DNA of 64,000 nucleotides, taken from positions 62,001-126,000 of the forward strand of contig LUCM01001717.1 in NCBI GenBank assembly GCA_008360955.1, written 5' to 3'. The first letter of the stretch is position 1; every line of letters starts with the position of its first letter. The position numbers and the translations under genes are program-made. This document shows, one piece after another, positions 24,316 to 35,759 of the stretch. The notes under the pieces were generated by a model. It did no database searches, was not told the origin of the DNA, and saw only the letters and a program-made list of their open reading frames with translations. Origin of the DNA: Fasciolopsis buskii (taxonomy: Eukaryota; Platyhelminthes; Trematoda; Plagiorchiida; Fasciolidae).

Positions 24316-27300
24316 ATACTGCATACTAATGAAATACCGAACGCATCAAAAAGCGTGAACTCGAACGGAAATCACCCGAAAGCTATGCAAATGCTCTTCA
24401 ACGTAGCCTCGTATCTCAAACAGTAAAGCATTTGTAATATTGAAATTGCATGCATTTCTATTGTCACCTTGGGCTTTTCCGGAAACAGTTGGAGTTAAAT
24501 TTGAATCTCGTCAAGTATTCTGCATCGATTCGTTAGGAACTCAGAAAAAAGTTCAAAACAAGCGAATTAGTCTCACCAGGAAATTATCATGATCAGTTTG
24601 GCACCCAGAATCTCTAATTTCTTGAGCTGCAAACGTATGAATGTCTAGTAGTGATAACTGTAGTTGGCAAAGCCACAAATGATTTCAACAAACTGTTGTT
24701 TCATTGCAATCAGAAGCCCACGACTATTCCGTTGTCCAATTTGCTATCCACTACAGAACTTGTATCAGTCTGGGTGGGGATCATATGGTTGTATGAGAAT
24801 GTGGGAATCACGTGATGACAACAGACCAGTCCGATTTGGGAGTGAATCTTTATTGCCAAGACTTCATTGAGTGCAGTTCATTAGCACCAAAGACGCTCCA
24901 GGCATTCCAAGCGACGAGTGTTTTTTGCCGGTTGCTTTATAACGAAGAATAATAAGTAAATATCACCATGGTGTGTAGTTTAGTTGACACTGTTGAAGAG
25001 AATAAACACCCGTGCACAAAAGCAAAGAAAACATTATCGTTGATGGAATCACACGTTGAATGGTAGTATACAATTTTTCTTATTCATTCTGTCGTAAACA
25101 ATTGAGCTACGTGTGTATATTTTAGGTGCACAGTTGAAGATTGAGAAGATCGCAAGAACGTCTTAGTATCATGACAAGCACATGAAATTCACATGTATTC
25201 ACAGATGAACGTCCAGAAAATGGGACATTGTAAAAAATGAATACAGTAATCTTTAATAGTGGAAATACTTTTGAGGTCAGAATTTTAGGTTGAACGTGAT
25301 CATCGAAGAAACCCTCAAGAAATGCCAACTCCCCCATTCTCGCAGCAAGATAATTTGCCAGACAGTTGTTGTAACATTCATATTGGTATTCTCGACAAGA
25401 TTTTAAATTGGTCTTCTGCTATCACGGATGAATAACAAGAACATTTGGTTACGTATTCAGTCGGGATATATTTCTGTTTGTTTCAAATACACATTTCTTA
25501 GAAGCGCAGTTTGAATCCGGTTTTTGGTGGTATTCAGTCGGTTGAGGAAAAGGGAACGTGCCTCATTCTTCAAGTAGGGAGTGAATGACCATCAATGATC
25601 CATCATATGCTGATACGCACCTATTATATATATATATATATATGTTATCTGAACTAAAGCCAGAGGGAAAAGAAACAGTAAAGAGAGAGGAAAGAAACGT
25701 TTGCCTAGAGCTCACCGCGTCAGCCAGCTCTTCCATTCTCTTTTTTTACATTATCTAGTGTCCACTGCAGTCCACCATTTTTCCGTGCATGCCTTGCTAT
25801 CGCGCTGCCTAACGGAACTCCACTTCGAGTTCTTGCCGAAAGACATGATCGGCAAGGCGTCAAATTACTAGGAGCCGGTGGTCGTCGGTTCCGCACATGT
25901 TACTTTTGATGAATTCAAACCAATGTAAGAGCGCGCCCCAAGGGTTTAAACAAGCTGGCGGTTGAGATCTAAGATTCTCGGTCTCCGGTACAGTGATAGG
26001 TCTAGGAGGAAAACAACACCTTAGATCTTATTAGCTGACAAGACGTACTAGCCCCGTCCCTGTCAGCAACATGACGCTTTGATACTTCATAAGAAAGACT
26101 CATGTCGCGCAAAAATCCATGACGTTTAATCACCACTGCCGTTTTATCGCGGGTGCTTATTTGGCGAGTAATATCTCAGCTTTTAACATCTAACCATCGA
26201 CTTGGTGACTATAGTTCTGTTAAAAACTATGAAATGTGCCAGGCAGATTAGCGAACTTACAAATCAAATGGCGATGAAGAATCCAGATTTTCTGAAAATC
26301 ACATCGCAAAACCACAAAACTGATTTGCTGATCACCACCGGTCATAAAATTTCGTTCCTTGGTGAATGCATAATTCAGTTAATAATCCATTATTCAGCTA
26401 CAAATCAGATAAAACCATGTCCTTGGAGTAAACCGTCCGCTTTTATGCCTAGTGGATTTATTCTCGACAAAATCTTCTCTTGACAATAACTCGGCAGTCC
26501 AAAAGGTGAAATCGGAAACTATAACACCTCTTGCATACCAACCGTTGGTATTTGGCGTTGTTATAAATCGCATTTTTCTGATTCGGTATCACCACCAAGC
26601 GCAGTTCGCAGCGGCAGATCCCGTCGTAAGTGCGGGTATATTTTGCATGATTTGCACAGGTACTTGCGGGTGATGTATGGGATGAATATTACTTCGCTTG
26701 ACTGACTGGCTTTTCGATTCCAACTTTCACGCACGGACTTCAGTTCATCCAGTCAACCTTATACCCGCGAGGCAGCGGAACAGATTTTTCTTATTAGACG
26801 TCATCAGTGGTTCATATCCTCCATCGCACCTCGGGTTTGAGGGGCAGCTTTCCAAATGGAGGACGTGAGTTTTATCGCTATGCTTCCAGCTCCCATCTAG
26901 ACCAATCAAAACTACAAGGTTAATTTCGTTCTAATGTCATTCGCAGTGATACTGGGCTATTTCCAGCGACATCAGTGAACGCTCATAAACCAAAATAGTA
27001 ACCTGAAACCCTAAAGTTTGGTTCATGTCATCTGAATAGGCAGTAAAAATCAACGGAAATGATCCAAATCCTTTGGACTGGCGGTCACAACTGGCACCGA
27101 AACGTTTTATTAATCATCGTGGAAGACAAGAACAGCAATATTTCTATTTGACTAAGAACTCAGTTGAAATGCTGTCTTTTCGTGCAGCGAAAATCACTCC
27201 ACGTCTTAGACTGATAATTCACATTTGGCGCATTTGAAAATCCGCAGCACACGAATGGATGAGATAAATATTGATGAAATTGCGCGATCCGTCTTGCATT

Positions 27301-27374
27301 TAATGTCTCTCGTTCAGTGTGCATATGCGATATTCTACTGCCGAACCACGCCTAGCTGTGCTCTTATTTATTAG
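24316..27374. other. Non-genic stretch
   Basis: No recognised gene. It holds a short (AT)n run at 25621-25643 and a GA-rich patch just after it. Plus-strand frames of 93 and 73 codons at 26202-26673 show no family motif and no convincing splice sites. Confidence 0.5.
25621..25643. repeat. (AT)n microsatellite
   Basis: About ten AT units. Confidence 0.95.
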
Positions 27375-27740
27375 TCTTTCACTAGAATCACATTTGACTT
27401 ATTAGGATTGGAAATGAATGATAAATCCATTGGAGAATCACAAAGTGATTCTTCGTAAGTTTTGCACCGCTCGGTCAAGGCTAACCTGCGGAAAGGGGAT
27501 ACAATTTCCGAAGATATGGTTGAACAGGAGAATATCGGGTCCGCATACCGAACGAGAGGCCATAACCGCGAAACCGATCCTGTGCTTCCGAGGAAATTTT
27601 TTGGTCCATCCTTATGCAAAGATACTACTGACAACAAAAGCCCATACTTTCGGACCGTATGCCCTAGTTCTGAAAGTTAGACTTGCTGCCGAGCGATTCA
27701 TAAAATGGGCAAACCTAATGATTCCGCCGAGAATCTATGC
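27375..27740 (+). mobile_element. Foldback element, copy 2 (rearranged)
   Basis: The left half (about 27375-27520) is the reverse complement of the tail of copy 1: read on the minus strand it gives GGTTAGCCTTGACCGAGCGG, GAATCACTTTGTGATTC and GTGATTCTAGTGAAAGAC. The right half (about 27560-27720) is the arm plus tail in plus orientation (CATAACCGCGAAACCGATCC, TGTGCTTCCGAGGAAATTTT, GATACTACTGACAACAAAAG, GTTAGACTTGCTG). So here the tails themselves are inverted around the centre, whereas copy 1 retains one tail. Together the copies suggest a full element of the form tail'-arm'-arm-tail. Confidence 0.65.
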
Positions 27741-28072
27741 CATTTTAAAGTCTACATAACGCAATGCAGTAGACCCGGAAAAGTATTACCACACGGTGAC
27801 GAAATCATCTTGGACCATTACGACACTTTGGTGGCTTTTACAAGGAATGGAGGAAGCATGGTACCCGATTCTGCGCTGTCAAAGACGATTGCTAAAACAA
27901 CAGAACACGGCGAAACTCTTGAGAAATGTAGATGTAGACGTTTGGAGAAGGTTTTTCAGACCTTCGAGGTCAACGTGTGCCAGACGTAAAGGCATCTGGT
28001 ATCAGTCATCATCTCTATCGACACGTACACCTGTTCAGTATCTCTATAACATGGCGAATAATTTTATGTTTA

Positions 28073-28102
28073 TGTATATATATATATATATATATGTATA
28101 TA
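28073..28102. repeat. (TA)n microsatellite
   Basis: Alternating TA run with G interruptions (TATGTATA at both ends). Confidence 0.95.
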
Positions 28103-29479
28103 TGCATTTACTCCATAACGTACTCCAAAGCTCCGCTCTTAAAACACGCTGTAAAGAAAATTTTATTAGGGGAATTCATACAGGTGATTATGTCTCTGGA
28201 AACGAAATAACTGTAGGTGGTTCAAAACACAGAGTTGGAAACAGAAAAAAAGTACGAAATGTGCTTTGTAGATCCCATAAGCATAACTTTCCATGTTCGT
28301 TCAAGATTCACAGTATGAGATCATGTATTTGGAGTGCCAAAGAAAGCTGTGAAGCACAATATTTTAACGATACAGCAGAAAGCAGTGAACACCAGAAATG
28401 CCCGGGGCTGTACAGGTGACTGTGAATTGCCGTGTAGACTTTCATTGAATTGGATCCAAGAAATAAAAGGCGACATACGGAGTGCCACAGCAATTATGGG
28501 CCAGCATTCGAATAATCCAGTGGATGTGAGCAGCAGTCATTCCAATATCCAAAGCATCGGAGGATGACAAAACTTGACTGAATTGGACAGCTCTGAGGAG
28601 AGAACATTACAGAAGAACATGAGAAATGTGGGCAACCACTATTTTTTTAAACGCCAGAGTTTCTTGAACATTATTACGATGGAAACTCAAAAAGACAAAC
28701 GGCGATAATTTACTTGATCGGGTGCACGAGCTGCGTGGATCCCAAACCCAGACATTGTGGACAGTAAATTTTCGAGTCCAGTTAGTTGGGGTATTTTTAG
28801 TCAGTCAGCGAGACCAGATTCATCAGCTGTGGTTGGGATCGGTGCTCAAAATTCTCACATACTGATGAAGTTGTGCATAATTCCATTCGTGATACGGCGA
28901 ACTTTAGTTGATTAGCTTTGTTGAAAATTGTTTCGTAGCCCATAAACCGTACAGAATAGAAAGCCTTAGACATTTGCAACTAGGCCAAACTTTAATCTTT
29001 TTTTCTATCAGCTCCTTGCGTCTGCGATTCGGTGAACCATTCATTTTGGTAATGGGGTGCGCAAGTTTAGCGGCTATATTTGGGTGAAAAAAATCCATGG
29101 TTCCGAATTCACATGTTAAAATTATAGTGCTTCGTCTCATGCTGCTATACTTCAACAGAGATGGCTGCTAGGTGCGAAGAGCAGAGTACTAAATTAGGAT
29201 CGCTTATTCCAAACATTCTAGCTATCGACTGGCCAGTTCATACCATAAATTCATACATGACTACAACTCATTAGGACGAATAACAAATTGGAACCATACG
29301 GAACTATGCTATAATTTAAACCATAGAGACAAGTTGTCGTGTTAATATTCTTACTACCGTCAACACATAATTTTGAGATATTTTATTGCAGCGTGGTACC
29401 AAAATTTGCGGATTCAAATTTCATGGTTCATTCGAAACATTAAGAAAAGTTATTTCGTGATGTAGAATAAAAGTACAAC

Positions 29480-29815
29480 GGATGGAGATGGCAGTCGACC
29501 GTTTGGAAAAAGCCAATGAGAAGCAGCGGTTCAATGAACTGTCAATGACTATTTCAAAAGCTTTTCAAGCTGGCTAACGGCCGCCAAGTCAGCAGACAGA
29601 ACGCATGTAGACAGCACAATTCCCACGCCCGAGATCTACAGTTCAAGTCATCAGTCAGAGTAATCGGACCAACACAGTCAGATAGAGGACCAAAGAAAAC
29701 GAAGGATTGGATGCATAATGCTGTCACATTGGACCGGCGGTCCTCAGCTAGTCAGAATATGGATCTTGAGCGAGATTGGTTTGAAGAAGAACAATGCACT
29801 ACTCGACTGATTTAG
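29480..29815 (+). pseudogene. Coding-like degenerate segment, unknown function
   Basis: Three overlapping frames read like one protein with two frameshifts. The first gives MEMAVDRLEKANEKQRFNEL and SMTISKAFQAG, a charged, helix-like start. The second gives WLTAAKSADRTHVDSTIPTP. The third gives GPKKTKDWMHNAVTLDRRSS and ASQNMDLERDWFEEEQ before a stop. Composition (many K, E, R, D, few C and W) is unlike the usual junk frames nearby. A plus-strand segment at 39.56-39.75 kb ends similarly (LLKHDWLEEEIW), so the two may be diverged copies. I recognise no family. It may still be chance. Confidence 0.2.
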
Positions 29816-30504
29816 AACTGAAGAAAGGAAATTGTGCTTTGGGTACTGAACGTGTCAACGATCCACTTGTGATCATGTTATGGTGCGAGCCAAACGCATC
29901 TCTCAGACCTGCAAAACCGTTAGAACCAATGTAATTCGTACTATCCCTTTGTGTTTCGATGTCATCAGCTTGAGTAGTCATCTCATCTGGATCTGATGAG
30001 ATGTGAATTAATTGATATTGACATATATCGTAGTGATTAGTATTGGCGTTAGTGTGCAAATTAATTTTGAAAAGAAAAACACTGAAATACAGCCGGTTGA
30101 GTCTGCAAACCTGTTACTGATCCAGAATGTTTTCCACTGTGCCGAAGTAAGTCAACGGCATATGTTTGCCGTTTATTATGCTACCCTAAGCATTCAGTGG
30201 CAGCTTCAAAGCTTGTTTCGTTGCACTCTTTTTCTCTTGCTTTTGGGAAGATGACGATGGATCAGTCTTGTTGATCATAAACTAGCCTAAAATGACCTGA
30301 CGAACGACCAGATAGGCTGTGATACTAAAATTCCCCAATGAATTCTTATTCCTCTCTGACCAATGGTTGCGACTTATATGTTCACATGGCAGGAATTTAG
30401 AGAATGTGACAATTCCTAACCAGTCCAAATTGTGCACAGTTTTGTACATTAATTTTGGTATAATTCCGTGGTGTTTTATTCCCCGTAAATTAAGTTAATT
30501 CTCA

Positions 30505-30775
30505 GGAGGTAATTCACCATGTGTTATCAACTCGCAAATCACCACTGAATAACCGTGGAAGCACTGTACAGTTATTTCATCTTTGTTAGCAATCATCAGC
30601 AGTGGATATCCACCGCGCCCGAACTGGTATGCGAACCCGGGACGAATGATTCTGAGTCGAACGCCTTAGCCATTAGGCTACCGGGCAAGCAGGCAGGTTC
30701 TGAATGGTTTGTTGAACTTCACCACATGATGGGGTTTTGCCTATCCGTCAGTGATTTGCACGGCCACGGGCCATT
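30505..30775 (-). mobile_element. SINE-B copy 4 (best preserved)
   Basis: On the minus strand a 5' extension of about 90 bp (GTGCAAATCACTGACGGATA, CATCATGTGGTGAAGTTCAA) precedes a 70-nt tRNA-like head at 30617-30686. The head has GCCCGG at its 5' end and TCGGGC at its 3' end able to pair, TAGCCTAATGG (A box) and GGGTTCGCATACC (B box). The body (CACTGCTGATGATTGCTAAC, GATGAAATAACTGTACAGTG, CTTCCACGG) ends in ACACATGGTGAATTA. It matches the copy at 59.6 kb along its whole length, including the 5' extension. The head is not a working tRNA, because the anticodon arm does not fold properly. Confidence 0.8.
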
Positions 30776-31154
30776 GGAGCACAGCAGTCGACCCCCTACT
30801 GACTATATATCACACCGAAAACTTGGACGTGAAAGTCAAAAATCTCTATCGGGACGTGACTCGGGTGCACAAGATAATTTTTACCCCAATCCTGTTTGCA
30901 GCAGCAAGCACACTCTAAGAACAACGGAACCTGTGTGAAATAATAATTGATCTATTCTACTAGGTTAATAGGTGATGATCCATCATATCCAATACCGTGG
31001 CCAAAGACCAACACATCTGCCGTTACATAGCACTGGCTATGTGGCATGAGAAAGTCAACGACAGATCAAATTAGCTAATTGAATAATTGAATCATTGAGC
31101 ATCAGCGACAGACGACCAGTGTGAACAATTTGATTTCGATTGTGAGTGAGATAA

Positions 31155-31260
31155 TAGTTCATAAAATAGCGCTATTGGTAGATGCACTACTAGAATTATG
31201 TCATTCACAATGAAAACCAATAAATGGCGCATCAGTTTTTCGATACACTCCTTAAGTCAT
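31155..31260 (+). repeat. Dispersed repeat with hairpin, copy 2 (internally deleted)
   Basis: Shares AGCGCTATTGGTAGATGCAC and TCATTCACAATG with 19660-19890 in order, and keeps the position of the hairpin as GGCGCATCAGTTTTTCGATA, with decayed pairing. About 110 bp of the middle part of copy 1 is absent. Confidence 0.5.
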
Positions 31261-31848
31261 TTGGTGCTGATGTTTACAAATTTGATTTCGACTAATAAAT
31301 AAATGCTTGTGTCCGTTCAAAGTGGCTTTTCTCGATAGGGTTCGGAACAACGGGCGGTGGCAGCTGGGGGAGAGAAATGTTCGTCCATTGAGGCGTCGAA
31401 TCTCGGGCACACCTCTTTCCTCTGTTCCGCATAACAAAACATTCATTAATGGCGCTCAGAACGATGGCTGAAAATCGAATTCGGTGGCACTGATGTGGCA
31501 TGGTTCAGCTTTTCACCTACGCTATTTTGCGTCTAACTCGCAAACACATCACCAGTCGGGGTTACATGATCAATGTGTCGACAACTGGTCGTGTTCGTCT
31601 GTGTTTACATATGCCAATCGCCCTGATCTTTGACTTCGTCATTGATCTTGACCTCCTAACCAGATCTAGCCCCAAAAAGATGTCTTGTTTCGAATAAAAG
31701 ATTCAAGGCTCATAGGACACATAAGTAGGGAGGAACATCACCAACTGCGCACTCACACGGACGTTGTCGCCCAGACTGTTGATAAAACTTTTGAGATCTA
31801 AACGCCACACTCAGTGATCACAACTTCACGAACACAATATAAACATCA

Positions 31849-31868
31849 TACATATATATATATATATT
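31849..31868. repeat. (AT)n microsatellite
   Basis: About nine AT units. Confidence 0.9.
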
Positions 31869-32929
31869 CTAAGCACAAGTAATCAGGTAGTTGACCAGGG
31901 AGCAAGCATCAGCGTTACCAGACTAAATGTGAACGTAAGGTAGTGCACCGCCTAAATAGAAGTCCAGATATGGCTATTCCGAGAGAATGGAATCTCAGCC
32001 GTAAGTGACAGCCATATGCCAACATAGGTCTAATTAATAAATCCATCATCCGGTGGCACGTGCGTATGGTTATTCATTTGCATATACGTGGTCGGATAAA
32101 TGAAATTAACTTAGATCATTTAAACTGGTATCCGGTTGAAAATTTGATAGAATCTGCAGTTAAGCAAGTTGACTTTGAAGATTTTGCGCCATCTTCGGTT
32201 TTCACCTCCGAGGTGTCACTTGAAACTGGTTGATCAATGGCAATATTTCGCTACTGAACTAATTCTTTAGCTTTGATACTGCGCTTTTGCCAAATGATTA
32301 GGAAATTAGTCTTGGTAGTCGTTTTCTGTTGTCCCGGTCGGTTTTGGCGAAATTATTTAGTTCACTGCATTGTGACCTACTAGGTGAATCAAATTTATTT
32401 AACCGCATCAACAGTGACATGAACCCCAAGGGAAAGTCCAGTTGACATTTGTTGAATGACACGAGTTCATGGGTCCAAAGAGCCAATCGCATCCACTCGA
32501 AACAGGCATTCCAAAGCGGAACTTGGTAGGATATTATCCCAGGGAAATAACAAATAAGTATCGCCGAGCAATCGATACAGGAATAATCCACTTAACAAAC
32601 CACGCTTGTCATAATTTTAGAGAATAATTTCAAATATGGAAATTATTCACCTTTTGGAACCTGTTCATTTTTAATGTTACAGCTTTCTATAGTAAAGTGG
32701 GAGATGAATTTCAGTTGGTAGGTGAACTTATGGTGAGGAATCAAAAGTCCTACGCAAGAAGGCTGTGATACGGAGAGTGGAACCTGTTCCGTTCTAGGAC
32801 AGGTCAGGCGTGGCTCAACACGGGAGGTCAGCTGTTCCCACGACTGGATATAAAAGTGCACGCAGAACCCTTTTCCTTGAAAAATAGCCTGGCCACTGGT
32901 CAAGGGCATTTACAACAGACGGGAAAGCA

Positions 32930-32988
32930 CATATGCATCCCACTGATGACTGTGGTTCTTGGGCTCAAGTGATGTCGAGCAAGAAGGT
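32930..32988 (+). other. Candidate short exon (weak)
   Basis: TTTACAACAG (acceptor-like) is followed by an open stretch that reads GKAHMHPTDDCGSWAQVMSS in one frame, then AAGAAG|GTAAAT (donor-like) at about 32985. The peptide looks coding but is only about 22 residues and matches nothing I know. Splice signals this weak occur by chance about once per few kilobases. Confidence 0.12.
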
Positions 32989-35759
32989 AAATCTATTGAT
33001 TATTACTAGCCATGCAGCTACGCACATTCGGAACCTACATGAAGGTCGTATGTTAATTGTTTTCATTGGGTAATGAGTTATTGTAGAATGCATTTTTACC
33101 GGTAAGTCACATGGTGACAATGAACTGACTACTAACGCACCAGACTACTGACAGGGGAATCCGAAAAGCCTAAATGACATTTGACAGAAGACGCATATTG
33201 TATGGTACTTGATATTGGCAGAGAGAGTAGAATTCACGAAGCGCTGAAGAATGTGCTTTCTTTCAAGTACATTGCTGATGTCCGCGAGTTCCAGAGACCA
33301 AATGAACACGCGGCGGTTTATTATTCTTATGATTCACAGGACATAAAAACAATTTTGCTTATTAATTTCAAAAACATTTAGAAATGCGTTTAATTGTTGT
33401 TAAATTTATTTCCCGGTATTCAATAAATTGGATTCAAATATGAATTGTGCTAAATAGTGTTGGTTAGACGGATTCCTTCTTGACTTGCCTTGCACGTAAG
33501 ACAGTTTTACGATAATAAAACTTTTCAGAGATGAAAATTATCGAGCGTAGTAAGTAGTGACCAATAATTCTGGAGTGCCAGTTGTTCAACTATTTGTTAA
33601 TCATTAGGAGGAAGCCGGTGTGCCGATTTGTCACTTCACCCTTGTAATGGTCACGTGTCAATTGGGCTCACTTGACTGTTCATGGAATGTCTCAATGTTA
33701 ACTATGTTGGTATCTGTGTGCAAATCCAACTTTGATAAAGTGTGATTGCAGACATATTATTGTATGGCATTAAGAATTCACTTACACATTGCGCATCAAA
33801 AACAGATATTCACTAATGCAATTCCAGCGCGAGAGCCACATCCACAGTAGCTCACTGGTGGACCCTATATCCAGTTGGTGTGACGTGGCCCGTTCGCTTC
33901 CGATTAGTGACATCAACTCTCAAATGAGTAGTGTCCAAACAAATTTTTCGACCGCATACAGCGTCGACCTCCTCGGACCAATTCAAAACTGGTGACGAGT
34001 CCTTCAGGGTTAAACTGAACCACTTGTTTCTGTTCTAAACCATAGGAGTGTTTCAGTTCTCTAAACTAGTGGGAGTCATCCGGAGCAAAACAGGAGTTAA
34101 GGCTAACCAAGAGAATGGTACTTCATACGATCATTCCGCATGTACTCAAGAAGCTTTTGGGAATTTAGGTAGAATCTGATATATCTCGTGGAATATGCAA
34201 ACCCTTATGTGGCCTTACGGAAACAAAATATATGAATGAGGACCAAATAATCGATAAATTTATCGAATACGAAGTCACAGACCTAGATTTTTTTAGAGTA
34301 TCAGTACTCTGCTGACCTTCAACTGACCCGACGTACGATTTCTATGTGTGGGTCATAAAACTAGATGTGAGAAAGTATGGTTTGATTAAAGTGCTTCTCG
34401 TTTGACCTAATTATTGTGAATGTAATTCTTAGTGTAGCAAGAATAACTTTTGGTGACCGAAATATCCAAAAGGCTGGTTTATTTCCATGTCAAATTCTTA
34501 TTACTTACAAACCAAAGTTAATCATGCTTCAAATGGGATTCGACATTATCTTGCTAACTTTGTTCTCCTCGAGGTTTTATGTGCAACCGGTGGTTGTATC
34601 TGCGCGGAACAAAGAAAAACGTGTTTGTTGTGTAAAACGGCACGATTTGATAGTTTGTCATGGTTTTCCTCAGTTTTTTCGAAAAACTTTTCGTTCCGTC
34701 CCTTAGTGTACCAGTCATTTTTGACGGAGAATGTCCAGTTGTGGACTCGCACTCAGCTGAAAGAAATGCAATGCACGAGGGAATCGTGTTCCAAGTTCGT
34801 CCAAAAACAACCGAATGTCTTTCATAGCAGTGAAGTGATATTTAAAAAATACACACGAAGAAGTGTTTTAGTCCGGTTCTGCCGAGAGCTGAATCAAATG
34901 ACTGAATTTTCTAGTCAGCATTTTTGTCTGTGGCACTTGCTGATACTGTGGAAGCTTAATTAGAAACTTGCTTATGGTTTCCCATAGACTTACAGATGCT
35001 GAATTCGCTTTCATTTTGACTGCATGGTATGCTGATGCTTTTACCGTTTCTATCCCTGTACCAATTCTACCGAGATTCATTTCAAAGCTTGCGTGTTTCC
35101 TTTTTTTTGCGTATAGCAAGTCATCTGGTAACAGCTCACCATTTTCCCAGCAACAGTCATGAATATGCATCTGCCGTTCAGTCAGGGAAACTGTGCAATC
35201 AATTGCTTGTGCTACTTACTTAATGCAACAATCGCTAGTGGCCTTGACTCGTCCAAATTATTGAACAATTTCAATACGGAGATAAAAATTCTAATCCTGT
35301 TCGTTTAAGGCTCCCATATTGATGAATATATATATTTAGAATGCTCTAATTCGTCTAGCTGGTTGGATATTAAGTTCAATTTGCCCAAGCGAAAACACCT
35401 TGACAGCTTTAGGGCTTCCATCAAATACTGAAATATTATTCCCCAAGTTTACTGATGATTTCAAGTATCAAACCCGTCTGAACCGGAAATGAATGGTAAT
35501 TCTACTGAAACTAAGAGCTTAACGTTTGTGAATATGCTTCAGTTCACTTAAACACTTGATATGCGTTCAACCAGAAAGTTTTGAGAGCCATAGTTCCTCT
35601 TTTAAGTCTGAATTGGCAGTTTCCCTATCCCAACTGTTGTACCATTGTATTGGCAAAAATGATCCAAATGTTCCTGTTTTGTTGCTGAATGCAAATCTGT
35701 CATCAGAATCGAAAAATATTGGGCCTATTGTCCAACCATGGACTTTTAGAACGAACGTC

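Larger units (their letters stand above)
27741..30504. other. Non-genic stretch with the longest open frame of the window
   Basis: A 207-codon plus-strand frame (27796-28419) runs straight through an (AT)n microsatellite (YIYIYIYV in translation), and its residues show no domain. I regard it as chance. A 77-codon frame at 28334-28567 overlaps it in another phase. A coding-like degenerate patch at 29.48-29.81 kb has its own entry. Confidence 0.5.
31261..35759. other. Non-genic stretch with several medium open frames
   Basis: No recognised gene. An (AT)n run lies at 31849-31868. The longest frame is 158 codons on the plus strand (34487-34963), cysteine- and serine-rich with no motif I can place. 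Minus-strand frames of 97 and 88 codons lie at 32298-32909. From about 35.0 kb the plus strand becomes pyrimidine-rich, which leads into the LINE remnant; its upstream part may be included here but is unrecognisable. Confidence 0.5.

Noticed and set aside
27796..28419. Longest open frame in the window (207 codons, plus strand)
   Set aside because: It runs through an (AT)n microsatellite and the end of the foldback repeat, shows no domain, and its length is within chance for six frames of 64 kb.
30617..30686. Functional tRNA gene
   Set aside because: The A and B boxes are fair but the anticodon arm does not form a proper stem and loop, and the sequence is part of a repeated SINE unit. The same holds for 59675-59749 and 60507-60579.
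34487..34963. 158-codon plus-strand frame
   Set aside because: No recognisable family, cysteine- and serine-rich in an irregular way, no splice support; not enough to call a gene.
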